DNA of 64,000 nt from an uncultured Clostridia bacterium (GTDB taxonomy: Bacteria > Bacillota > Clostridia > TANB77 > CAG-508), in contig CAOKHH010000001.1 in NCBI GenBank assembly GCA_948468225.1, forward strand, positions 217,860 to 281,859, given 5' to 3'. Of the stretch, positions 37,970 through 46,139 are shown piece after piece. Position numbers and translations under genes: made by a program. The notes under the pieces were generated by a model, which saw only the letters and a program-made list of their open reading frames with translations, was not told the origin of the DNA and did not search any database. Each line of letters starts with the position of its first letter. Within the stretch, counting starts at the first letter, position 1.

Positions 37970-38055
37970 TTGACAAAATTAAGGCAATAGTATAATATAA
38001 AGACAATTTAGGGGGTAAGAATAAAAATATTTATTCTGCCTCTTTTCTTTTTAAT
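37970..38055 (+). other. possible short independent transcript in a 370-base gene-free stretch
   Basis: In the gap 37816-38184, TTGACA (37970-37975) and TATAAT (37991-37996) form a promoter-like pair with a short 15-base spacer. About 20 bases downstream comes GGGGTAAGAATAAA, which can pair with TTTATTCTGCCTC, followed by TTTTCTTTTT. This has the form of a promoter plus terminator for an RNA of roughly 50-60 bases without a reading frame. The rest of the gap holds only a REP. Confidence 0.35.
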
Positions 38056-38114
38056 CAAAATATTTTTAAATCTAAGCAATTCTGCTAAAAATTCATTTTA
38101 ATGTAAAAAATACT

Positions 38115-38691
38115 GTAGGGGCACCGCTTGTGGGAATACCCTCATGGGTTATGACACCGCTGTGCCCTAGAAAGAGGTAATTAAATGTATGATTCGAATA
38201 AACATAAAAGACATTCAATTAGGTTAAAAGAATATAATTATACGAGAGAGGGACTGTATTTTATCACAATATGTATTAAAAATAGAAAATGCTTATTAGG
38301 GGAAATATTAGAAGATAAAATGCAATTAAATGATATAGGAAAAATGATAGAGAAAGAATTATTAGGTGTAAAAGTAAAATTTCCTAAATTTAATATAGAT
38401 ATTTATCAAATAATGCCAAATCATATACATTTTATACTAGAAATACTAGATAAAACTGATATTGCAATAGGGAGTATAATTAGATATTTTAAAGGAAAGG
38501 TTGATACAAAAAGTAGAATATATTGGCAACGTAATTATTATGAACATGTTATTAGAAATGAAAAAGAATATTATGCAATATGTAATTATATAATAAACAA
38601 TCCATATAATTGGAAGGAAGATGAAAATTATACATAAAGGGCACAGTGGTGTCATAACCCAGGCGGGTATTCCCGCAAACGGTGCCCCTAC
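38115..38691 (+). mobile_element. RAYT transposase gene flanked by an inverted pair of REPs
   Basis: The transposase at 38185-38637 is bracketed by REP copies at 38115-38167 (GTAGGGGCACCG...GTGCCC) and, inverted, 38639-38691 (GGGCAC...CGGTGCCCCTAC). The right REP starts directly at the stop codon. The same REP occurs at 15389, 33993, 34647 and 36406. This is the classical architecture of a REP-associated tyrosine transposase locus, with the four solo copies as probable products. Confidence 0.9.
38185..38637 (+). CDS. REP-associated tyrosine transposase (RAYT, Y1_Tnp family)
   Basis: RAYTs are single-strand-specific HUH nucleases related to IS200/IS605 transposases and are thought to spread REP hairpins. 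The 150-residue protein shows the family features in order: 'EGLYFITICIKNRK' (about 22-35), the HUH motif in 'IMPNHIHFILEI' (about 74-85), and 'YYEHVIRNEKEYYAICNYII' (about 118-137), where the catalytic tyrosine resides. The ATG at 38185 follows AAAGAGGT. It is flanked by its cognate REPs and looks intact. Confidence 0.93.
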   Translation: MYDSNKHKRHSIRLKEYNYTREGLYFITICIKNRKCLLGEILEDKMQLNDIGKMIEKELLGVKVKFPKFNIDIYQIMPNHIHFILEILDKTDIAIGSIIRYFKGKVDTKSRIYWQRNYYEHVIRNEKEYYAICNYIINNPYNWKEDENYT

Positions 38692-38780
38692 AATTTAATA
38701 AAAACACATATTTATAAGAAGACAATATTGTGATAAACTATGATATTATAGTAATGAATAATCTTAATGAGGAGAAATTG

Positions 38781-40004
38781 ATGAATATACTAGATATTGC
38801 AAATAAAATAAATAATGCTGGGGGAAGGTTATACTTGGTTGGTGGAGCTGTGCGTGATGAAATAATGGGAAAAGAAAATCATGATGAAGACTATTGTGTA
38901 ACTGGGTTAACTTCAGAAGAATTTTTAACTTTATTTCCAACGGCACATGTAAGAGGAAAGAGTTTCCAAGTATATGATATGGAAAATAAAGAATTTGCAT
39001 TAGCAAGAACTGAAAGAAAGTCTGGGTTAGGACATAAGGAATTTGAAATAACGACAGATAAAGACATAACAATAGAGCAAGACTTAAAAAGAAGAGATAT
39101 AACGGTAAATTCAATAGCAAAAGATGTTTTAACCAAGGAAATCATAGATCCATTTGGAGGACTAGAAGATATAAAGAGTAAAACAATAAGAGCAACTTCA
39201 AATGCATTTTTAGAAGATCCTTTAAGAGTTTATAGAGTAGCAAGATTTGCCACTCAGTTAAAATTTACAGTTGATGATAATACATTAAAACTAATGAATA
39301 CTTTAAAAGATGAACTAAATACATTGTCAAAAGAAAGAGTATTTGACGAATTTAGAAAGGCTTTGGCACAAAATAAACCATCAATATTTTTTGGTATATT
39401 AAGAAAAGCAAATGTATTAGATGTACACTTTAAAGAAATATATAATTTAATTGGTGCATTACAACCTACAGAATATCATCCAGAAGGAGATGCATATAAC
39501 CATACAATGATTGTACTAGATGAAATTTGTAAAAACACAAAAGATTTAAAAATAAGATTTGCAGGTTTAGTACATGATTTAGGAAAAGGAGTAACACCAA
39601 AACACGAATATCCTCATCATTATGGACATGATATTAAAGGAGCAAATGTAGTAAAGCAATTTGGAAAGAATTTAAAAATACCAAAAGCTTGGATGAAGTG
39701 TGGTGTAATAGCTACCACTGAACACATGAGAGGTGGAATATTTTTTAAAATGAGACCAGCAAAACAAGTTCAATTTATAGAAAGAGTAGCAAAATCGGAA
39801 TTAGGCTTAGAGGGCTTACAATTAGTTGTAAACGCAGATAAAGGTGAAAGAGAAAAGACGATTGACTTTGCAAGCCTAGGGGAAATGCTATTACAGGAAA
39901 TAAATGGAGAGTATATAATAAAAAAGTATGGAAATTTAAAAGGTCTAGAAATAAAACAGAAATTACAAGAAGAAAGAATTAAATATCTTCTACGGAAATA
40001 TTGA
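38781..40004 (+). CDS. cca: CCA tRNA nucleotidyltransferase with HD domain
   Basis: This enzyme adds or repairs the 3'-CCA of tRNAs. The 407-residue protein has the nucleotidyltransferase motif 'GGRLYLVGGAVRDEIMG' with 'HDEDYCVTG' (about residues 14-44), 'RRDITVNSIA', 'EDPLRVYRVARFATQL' and an HD domain 'NHTMIVLDEIC...LVHDLGKG'. The ATG at 38781 follows TGAGGAG. An in-frame CGG at 39993 lies two codons before the stop; read with a +1 shift, the protein would end instead with GNIDFLRKKI at about 40025. I cannot tell which end is used. Confidence 0.93.
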   Translation: MNILDIANKINNAGGRLYLVGGAVRDEIMGKENHDEDYCVTGLTSEEFLTLFPTAHVRGKSFQVYDMENKEFALARTERKSGLGHKEFEITTDKDITIEQDLKRRDITVNSIAKDVLTKEIIDPFGGLEDIKSKTIRATSNAFLEDPLRVYRVARFATQLKFTVDDNTLKLMNTLKDELNTLSKERVFDEFRKALAQNKPSIFFGILRKANVLDVHFKEIYNLIGALQPTEYHPEGDAYNHTMIVLDEICKNTKDLKIRFAGLVHDLGKGVTPKHEYPHHYGHDIKGANVVKQFGKNLKIPKAWMKCGVIATTEHMRGGIFFKMRPAKQVQFIERVAKSELGLEGLQLVVNADKGEREKTIDFASLGEMLLQEINGEYIIKKYGNLKGLEIKQKLQEERIKYLLRKY

Positions 40005-40075
40005 CTTTTTACGAAAAAAAATATAATATATATGTAGTTATTTAAAAGTAACAAATTTGAGGAGGAAAAATTGTT

Positions 40076-40870
40076 ATGGGAGAAGTAATAGTTATAACAT
40101 CAGGAAAGGGTGGAGTTGGAAAAACAACAACAACTGCTAATTTAGGAGCAGCCCTAGCATTAGAAGGAAAAAAAGTAGTTTTAATAGATACAGATATAGG
40201 ACTTAGAAATTTAGATGTAGTTATGGGATTAGAAAATAGAATAGTATATGATATAGTAGATGTAGTAGAAGAAAAATGCAAATTAAGACAAGCATTGATA
40301 AAAGATAAAAGATTTGATGAGCTTTTCTTATTACCAGCAGCCCAAACAAAGGACAAGAGTGCAGTAAATGAAACTCAAATGAGAGAATTAACAACAAAGT
40401 TAAAAGAAGAATTTGATTACATATTGATAGATTGTCCAGCAGGAATAGAACAAGGATTTAAAAATGCTATAGCTGGAGCAACTAGAGCGATTGTTGTTAC
40501 AACTGCTGAAATATCTGCAATAAGAGATGCAGATAGAATTATTGGTTTATTAGAATCATCAGATATAAAAAATCCTGAATTAGTAGTAAATAGATTAAGA
40601 CCATCAATGGTTAAAAAAGGCGAAATGATGGATGTTGATGATATTATAGATTTATTATCGATAGATTTAATAGGTGTCGTTCCAGATGATGAACACATTA
40701 TAAGTCAAACTAATAAGGGAGAACCAGTAATACAAAACAGACATGCTCCATCAGGAAGAGCATATTTAGAAATTGCAAAGAGAGTTTTAGGAGAGAATAT
40801 TGATGTAACTATACCCGGTAGAGAAAAGGGATTTATAGCGAAAATAAAATCACTTTTTTCAAAAAACTAA
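40076..40870 (+). CDS. minD: septum site-determining ATPase MinD
   Basis: MinD positions the division site with MinC and MinE. The 264-residue protein has the deviant Walker A motif SGKGGVGKTTTTANLG (about 8-23), 'LIDTDIGLRNLDVVMGLENR', 'DYILIDCPAGIEQGF' and a C-terminal amphipathic membrane-targeting helix (KGFIAKIKSLFSKN). GAGGAGG precedes the ATG at 40076. It is followed by minE; minC is not in the window. Confidence 0.97.
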   Translation: MGEVIVITSGKGGVGKTTTTANLGAALALEGKKVVLIDTDIGLRNLDVVMGLENRIVYDIVDVVEEKCKLRQALIKDKRFDELFLLPAAQTKDKSAVNETQMRELTTKLKEEFDYILIDCPAGIEQGFKNAIAGATRAIVVTTAEISAIRDADRIIGLLESSDIKNPELVVNRLRPSMVKKGEMMDVDDIIDLLSIDLIGVVPDDEHIISQTNKGEPVIQNRHAPSGRAYLEIAKRVLGENIDVTIPGREKGFIAKIKSLFSKN

Positions 40871-40909
40871 TTCTAAATAATATAATCACAAAAGTTTGGG
40901 GGTAAAAAA

Positions 40910-41545
40910 ATGTTTGAAAATATTGCTAATTTTTTTAGAAAGCTAATGAAATCAGAAAAAAAAGAACCAGGCTCAAAAGATGCTGCTAAAGAAAGATTAC
41001 ACTTGGTATTGATGCAAGATAGAGCAAATGTGTCAGCTGATTTCTTAGAGTTAATGAAACAAGAAATAATTGAAGTTATAAAAAAATATATAGAAGTAGA
41101 TGAAAAGGAAATCGATGTTAGATTAACAAACAAAGAAAATGAAGATGGAACAAATGGTGCACCAGCATTATATGCTAACATTCCAATTTTAAATATAAAA
41201 AATGAAATGAAAAAAGAAGTAATGTCAGAGAAAAAAGAAGAGACACAAGAGAACACTGTAGGGAACGAGACCGACGTCGTTTCGCAAAATGTTAAAGAAA
41301 ACCAAGATAATATAGAGGTCAACGTTGTTCATTCAGAAGAAATACAGGAAAATGATAGTGTAGGGGAGAACATTGCTCGTCTAGAAGAGACACAAGAAAG
41401 CACTGTAGAGAACGAGACCGACGTCGTTCCACAAAATGTAGAAGAAAACCAAGAAAATATTACCGTAGGGGAGTGCAATGCTCATCCGGGAGAAACACAA
41501 GCAAATGTTGAAGAAGTTATTATTAACCAAATGAATAATATATAA
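40910..41545 (+). CDS. minE: MinE topological specificity factor with a long repeat-derived C-terminal tail
   Basis: MinE stimulates the MinD ATPase and restricts division to midcell. The first about 95 residues are normal MinE: an N-terminal membrane/anti-MinCD helix (MFENIANFFRKLM), 'KERLHLVLMQDRANVSADFLE' and 'EKEIDVRLTNKE'. A tail of about 110 residues follows, with imperfect repeats of the kind EETQENTVGNETDVVSQNV. Its DNA contains motifs like GTAGGGAACGAGACCGACGT and GTAGGGGAG...GCTCATCCG that match the intergenic repeats of this window. The total of 211 residues is more than twice the family's usual length. Confidence 0.92.
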   Translation: MFENIANFFRKLMKSEKKEPGSKDAAKERLHLVLMQDRANVSADFLELMKQEIIEVIKKYIEVDEKEIDVRLTNKENEDGTNGAPALYANIPILNIKNEMKKEVMSEKKEETQENTVGNETDVVSQNVKENQDNIEVNVVHSEEIQENDSVGENIARLEETQESTVENETDVVPQNVEENQENITVGECNAHPGETQANVEEVIINQMNNI

Positions 41546-41567
41546 GCAATTTTTTAAAATGAATTTT

Positions 41568-41608
41568 TAGGGGCGTAATCGATGTGTAGGACGCATGATT
41601 GCGCCCTA
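41568..41608 (+). repeat. TAGGGGCG repeat with duplicated head and GCATGATTGCGCCC core
   Basis: TAGGGGCGTAATCGATGTG is followed by TAGGACGCATGATTGCGCCC, just upstream of rodA. The core is the same as at 17070 and 43968. Confidence 0.7.
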
Positions 41609-41652
41609 TATGATATTGATGGCTTGTGCCTAGAAAGGAATTACTAGAAATA

Positions 41653-42754
41653 ATGAATAAAAGAAATTTAAAAAATACTGAGTGGAGTATACTTATAATA
41701 AGTTTAGTTTTATTTGTAATTGGTATGATTGCATTGTATTCTTGTACTCAATCTACAAATTTTGAGGAAATGAAAAAACAAATTATATGGTTTATAATAA
41801 GCATACCAATACTTATTATATTTATGGTACTAGATTATAACTTGCTTAGTAGGGCAGCTTATGTATTATATGGAATATTTATAGTACTTTTAGTAGCTGT
41901 TTTATTTACTCCAGAAATAAATGGAGCAAGAAGCTGGTTTAATATTGGCGCTTTTTCATTTCAACCAGGAGAATTTGCAAAAGTATTTGTAATAATAATG
42001 TTTTCGACTATAATATGTAAGTTTCAGGAAAAGGGAAGAAATGAAATAAATAATCCAATAAAACTAATGATAGTGTTAATAGCTATTGCTGTTCCAGTAT
42101 TACTAATAGCAATTCAGCCAGATATAGGAACTGCAGCAGCATTTATAGTGGCTACAATTTTTATACTATTTACTGCAGGAATAGATAAAAGATATATATT
42201 AGTAACTTGTATTTTAATAGTTATTTTAGTTCCAGTAATATATATGTTTATATTGCCAGATCACGCAAAAACGAGAATAGATGTATTTTTAAACCCAGAC
42301 TTAGACCCAAGAGGTGCGGGGTATAATATAATTCAATCTAAATTAGCAGTTGGTGCAGGAAAAGTATTCGGAATGGGCATATTAAAAGGAAATCAAACGC
42401 AATTAGGATTTTTATACCCCAAAACAACAGATTTTATATTTGCAGTTGTAGGTGAAGAAATGGGATTTATAATTTCTGCAACAGTTGTAATATTATATGT
42501 GTTGTTATTGACAAAAGCTATATATATTGCTAAAACCGCAAAAGATGACTTGGGTTCATATATTGCAACAGGAATTGCTCGGAATATTATTTTTCCATGT
42601 ATTAGAAAACATAGGAATGACAATAGGATTATTGCCAATAACTGGAGTTCCTTTGCCTTTTATAAGCTATGGTGGAAGTTCTCTTATAACAAATTTTATA
42701 TGCATAGGAATTTTGTTAAATATTAGTAGTAGAAGACAAAAAGGAATATTTTAA
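41653..42754 (+). CDS. rodA: SEDS glycosyltransferase RodA; frame broken at a CGG codon
   Basis: RodA polymerises glycan strands for lateral wall growth. Multiple helices and the signatures 'DPRGAGYNIIQSKLAVGAG' and 'LGFLYPKTTDFIFAVVGEE' identify RodA. The frame leaves the family sequence after 'IATGIA' at an in-frame CGG (42580). Skipping the C gives 'AGILFFHVLENIGMTIGLLP' and the diagnostic 'PLPFISYGGSSL', ending at 42754. The joined length of about 366 residues is normal. I use the ATG at 41653 behind GAAAGGA; a TTG at 41626 is possible. It follows minDE. Confidence 0.9.
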
Positions 42755-42787
42755 TAATTAAAAAAATAATCAGCATATTGCGTCGTT

Positions 42788-42849
42788 ATTTAAAAACAAA
42801 AAATGCTCAATGTACTAAATGTACACTTCCGCTTTTTTTGTTTTTAAAT
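42788..42849 (+). terminator. AT-rich hairpin after rodA
   Basis: ATTTAAAAACAAAAAATGC (42788-42806) pairs with GCTTTTTTTGTTTTTAAAT (42831-42849) with one mismatch; the 24-base interior contains a small TGTAC-AAAT-GTACA palindrome. The right arm's T tract could terminate rodA transcription. Confidence 0.55.
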
Positions 42850-42908
42850 GCCTAGCACTATACTAATTCTTTTTTTAATTTGATTACAGAAAGGAATACA
42901 AATAAACA

Positions 42909-43889
42909 ATGCACATTCACTCGTTAAAAATAGGAAATGTAGAATTAAATAATAATATATTGTTAGCACCGATGGCTGGAATAACAGATAGACCATTTAG
43001 AATTATAAATAAAGAAAAAAGCAAGCCAGGACTTGTTTTTACTGAGATGATAAGTTCAAAGGCAATACATTATAAAGATGAAAAAACCAAAATGTTAGCT
43101 AATATTTCAGATGAAGTTACTCCTATTGCAATACAAATTTTTGGAAGTGAGCCAGAAATAATGGCGGAGGCAGCAGAGGAACTATCTAAAAAAGCAAATA
43201 TCATTGATATAAATATGGGATGCCCAGCACCTAAGGTTGTTAAAAATGGAGATGGAAGCAAATTATTATTAAATTTAGATTTAGTTTCAGAAATAGTTAA
43301 ACGAGTTGTTAGTGTAGCCCGAATACCTGTAACTGTAAAATTAAGAAAAGGCTGGAATAATGATAATGTAGTAGCAGTTGACGCTGCTAAGATTATAGAA
43401 AAGGCTGGAGCAAGTGCAATAACAATTCACGGAAGGACTAGAGAAGAGTATTACTCAGGAAAAGTTGATTTAGATATAATAAAACAGGTAAAAGAAGCAG
43501 TAAATATTCCTGTAATAGGTAATGGAGATATTAAAACTGCAAAAGATGCCTTGAAAATGTTTGAGTATACTAATGTTGATGGAATAATGTTGGGAAGAGC
43601 AACTTTGGGTAATCCTTGGATTATAGGGCAAATTAAAGATGAATTAGAAGAAAAGGAAATTTACCTACCAACTGTAGATGAAAAATTAGATACAATAAAA
43701 AGGCACATAGACTTAGAAATTGAAGAAAAAGGAGATTATGTTGGGATAAGAGAAATGAGAAAGCACATTTCTTGGTATATTAAAAATTTAAAAGATTCAA
43801 GTAAAATAAGAGAAAAAATAAATAATTTAGAATCAAAACAAGAAGTTATAGATTGTCTAAATGAATATTTTAAACAAATACAAATATAA
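42909..43889 (+). CDS. dusB: tRNA-dihydrouridine synthase (DusB-like)
   Basis: This FMN-dependent enzyme reduces uridine to dihydrouridine in tRNA D-loops. The 326-residue protein has 'LAPMAGITDRPFRIINK' (about residues 19-35), the catalytic Cys in 'DINMGCPAPKVVKNGDGSKL' (about 96-115), 'KLRKGW', 'ITIHGRTREEYYSG', 'GNGDI' and 'GIMLGRATLGNPW'. The ATG at 42909 follows AAAGGAA with a long spacer. It is monocistronic by appearance, with palindromic repeats downstream. Confidence 0.95.
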   Translation: MHIHSLKIGNVELNNNILLAPMAGITDRPFRIINKEKSKPGLVFTEMISSKAIHYKDEKTKMLANISDEVTPIAIQIFGSEPEIMAEAAEELSKKANIIDINMGCPAPKVVKNGDGSKLLLNLDLVSEIVKRVVSVARIPVTVKLRKGWNNDNVVAVDAAKIIEKAGASAITIHGRTREEYYSGKVDLDIIKQVKEAVNIPVIGNGDIKTAKDALKMFEYTNVDGIMLGRATLGNPWIIGQIKDELEEKEIYLPTVDEKLDTIKRHIDLEIEEKGDYVGIREMRKHISWYIKNLKDSSKIREKINNLESKQEVIDCLNEYFKQIQI

Positions 43890-43993
43890 TTGTAGGGAAT
43901 GAATTTCCTACAATTATTTTTTATTGCATAGGAAAGTTTGATTTTTTTGTTGATATATTGCAAACGTTGTAGGGGCGCATGATTGCGCCCTAG
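43890..43993. repeat. two TGTAGGG repeats downstream of dusB
   Basis: TTGTAGGGAATGAATTTCCTACAA (43890-43913) is a palindrome followed by TTATTTTTT and can act as terminator. The second, 43919-43993, is a full-length copy of the long repeat: a TTATTGCATAGGAAAG flank, a TATTGCAAACGTT linker and GTAGGGGCGCATGATTGCGC. Confidence 0.75.
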
Positions 43994-44038
43994 TGAAGAG
44001 TACAAAAAACATTGATTGTTCAAGAAAGGTGTGTTTTT

Positions 44039-44710
44039 ATGAAAAAAAATATTTCTATAATAATTGCTATAATTCTAATTATACTTCTAATTTCTTTATT
44101 TTTTATAAAAAATAATTATAAATTTTTTAATTTTGGAAATAATATGAGTAATAAATCAGCTGATGAAATTAAAAATTATATTTTAAATATGAATTCGTTT
44201 AGCGCAGAAGCAACGGTTACAATAACAAGCAATAAAACAACAAATACATACATATTTAATCAAAAGTTTAAAGGTAACCAATATGTTCAAGAATTGCTAG
44301 AACCACAAAACATAGCAGGTTTAATTATAAAATACGATGGAAACCAGATAATAATAGAAAATACAAAAATCGGAATATCTAAATTATATGAAAATTATAA
44401 ATATATAACAAATAATTCTTTATGCATAAGCACATTTGTTAATGATTACAAAGAATCAACTAATGAAAATAATGCATATGAAGAAAATGGAACAATTATA
44501 TTAGAAACAAAAGTAAAAAATGAAAATATATATAATGCAAATAAAAAGTTATATATAGACCAAAAAACAGGCAAACCAATAAAAATGGAAATACAAGATA
44601 TTACACAAAACTTAAGGGTTTACATATTATATAGTAAGGTAGAAATAAATACCTTGCAGGAAGAAAATATAGTAGCCTTTAAGCAAAATAAAATAGAAGA
44701 TATAATATAG
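44039..44710 (+). CDS. membrane-anchored LolA/GerS-like protein
   Basis: The 224-residue protein has one N-terminal helix (about residues 5-24). Its extracytoplasmic domain has the alternating beta pattern of LolA-fold lipoproteins: 'MNSFSAEATVTITSNKTTNTY', 'KFKGNQYVQELLEP', 'DGNQIIIENTK', 'LYIDQKTGKPIKMEIQD'. This resembles GerS, a germination protein of Clostridia, but there is no lipobox cysteine. The ATG at 44039 follows AAAGGTG. The next gene is mazF. Fold similarity is my inference. Confidence 0.6.
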   Translation: MKKNISIIIAIILIILLISLFFIKNNYKFFNFGNNMSNKSADEIKNYILNMNSFSAEATVTITSNKTTNTYIFNQKFKGNQYVQELLEPQNIAGLIIKYDGNQIIIENTKIGISKLYENYKYITNNSLCISTFVNDYKESTNENNAYEENGTIILETKVKNENIYNANKKLYIDQKTGKPIKMEIQDITQNLRVYILYSKVEINTLQEENIVAFKQNKIEDII

Positions 44711-44783
44711 AACAAAAATCTTTCTGCTAAATTTGAACTAATATTTAATGTATAAAATATACAAATTAGCAGGAGTGAATAAT

Positions 44784-45134
44784 ATGGTAGTAAAAAGAGG
44801 AGATATGTTCTATGCAGATTTAAGTCCAGTTATAGGTTCAGAACAAGGTGGAGTAAGACCAGTACTAATAATACAAAATGACACAGGAAATAAATATAGT
44901 CCAACAGTTATAGCAGCTGCAATAACATCACAAATGGGAAAAAATAAATTGCCAACACATATTGAATTAGGTTCAGAGGAATTTGGGTTGAAATCTGATT
45001 CAGTAGTGTTAGCAGAACAAATAAGAACAATAGATAAAAGCAGACTTAAAGAAAAAATAGGTCATATTGATGATTCGAATGTTATGAATAGAATAAATAA
45101 TGCATTAGGAGTAAGTTTCGGATTAGGTGAATAA
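44784..45134 (+). CDS. ndoA: MazF/PemK-family endoribonuclease toxin
   Basis: MazF toxins cleave mRNA at short motifs. The 116-residue protein matches the Firmicute EndoA/NdoA type: '[31 protein letters not shown]' from residue 3, 'AAITSQ', 'LPTHIEL' and '[12 protein letters not shown]'. AGCAGGAG precedes the ATG at 44784. The antitoxin (ndoAI) usually lies directly upstream, but there is none here; the upstream gene is the GerS-like protein. The antitoxin may be elsewhere. Confidence 0.93.
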   Translation: MVVKRGDMFYADLSPVIGSEQGGVRPVLIIQNDTGNKYSPTVIAAAITSQMGKNKLPTHIELGSEEFGLKSDSVVLAEQIRTIDKSRLKEKIGHIDDSNVMNRINNALGVSFGLGE

Positions 45135-45139
45135 ACATT

Positions 45140-45166
45140 ATAGGGGGCGCATAAATGTGCCTTCTA
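45140..45166 (+). repeat. diverged TAGGGG palindrome after mazF
   Basis: TATAGGGGGCGCATAAATGTGCC: GGGGGCGCAT pairs imperfectly with ATGTGCCTTC, followed by TATTTTTTT; likely a repeat serving as terminator. Confidence 0.6.
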
Positions 45167-45300
45167 TTTTTTTAGCGAAAACTTAAAAATAATATTTACA
45201 ACAATAAAAACCAATGATATAATCTATTATGTTATAAAATGTTAAAATTGGGTTAAGAATATACATATATGCATACAGTAAGCAAAAGAGGAGATATAAT

Positions 45301-46107
45301 ATGAATCAAATATTGATGGTTGAAAATAGAAATGGAAAAAGAAATAAAAATAATAATACCATAGATATTAAAAAAATTGTTATGTTTTTTAGTGTTGTAA
45401 TAATAATATTTGGTGGATTAATGATAGTAAAAGGCATAACTGGCATGAATACGGACAAGCCTAAAGTAGCAGGAACAAAAACACCAGAACCAAAAGTATC
45501 GCCAACACCAAATCAATATGTAGATGATGAAGATGCTCCTGTAATTGAATTGTTATTATCAGGGGAAAAAGTAAGAATAGTTGCAACAGATGATACTGCA
45601 ATGGATTATATAGAATATAGTTGGAATGATGATGAAACAAAAAGAGTTAATATAGATGAAGAAACAGAAGATGAAACACAAATGGAGACAAGCGTTAGCA
45701 TATTACAGGGTAAAAATACATTAAATGTAAAAGCAGTAGATAAAGCAGGAAATGAGCAAGAAAAAACGCAATCTTTCCAAGGAAAAGTAAAACCAGAAGT
45801 TACTCTATTATTAAATTCAGAACAAAATGGAGTAATAGTAAAAGCAGAATGTGCAGATGGACTAAGTAAATTAGAATATACTTTAAATGGAGAATGGTAT
45901 AGATTAGAATTAGAACTATACACAAAAGAAGAATGGGAAACTGTACCAGGAGTAACATTAGAGTGGTCTGAAGATGGAAAAATAATAAGTGCACAATATA
46001 TTCAAATGCTATTAGAAGGCGAAAATGATTTTCATGTATATGCATATAGCGAAGAAAATTTAGTTGGAGAAGGAAGCGGAAAAAGAACATATACAGCGCA
46101 ACAATAA
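45301..46107 (+). CDS. membrane-anchored protein with Ig-like extracellular repeats
   Basis: This 268-residue protein has a cytoplasmic Lys/Asn-rich N-terminus, one helix (about residues 28-50), a Thr/Pro-rich stalk, and two beta-domains with 'DAPVIELLLSGEKVRIVATD' and 'VKPEVTLLLNSEQNGVIVKA', each continuing like bacterial Ig-like modules ('KNTLNVKAVDKAGNEQEK'). These features suggest a surface protein; the function is unknown. The ATG at 45301 follows GAGGAG. It begins a run of three closely spaced genes ending with the diguanylate cyclase. Confidence 0.75.
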   Translation: MNQILMVENRNGKRNKNNNTIDIKKIVMFFSVVIIIFGGLMIVKGITGMNTDKPKVAGTKTPEPKVSPTPNQYVDDEDAPVIELLLSGEKVRIVATDDTAMDYIEYSWNDDETKRVNIDEETEDETQMETSVSILQGKNTLNVKAVDKAGNEQEKTQSFQGKVKPEVTLLLNSEQNGVIVKAECADGLSKLEYTLNGEWYRLELELYTKEEWETVPGVTLEWSEDGKIISAQYIQMLLEGENDFHVYAYSEENLVGEGSGKRTYTAQQ

Positions 46108-46139
46108 TAGTATTAAAACGTAAAACCAAAGGAGAAAAT

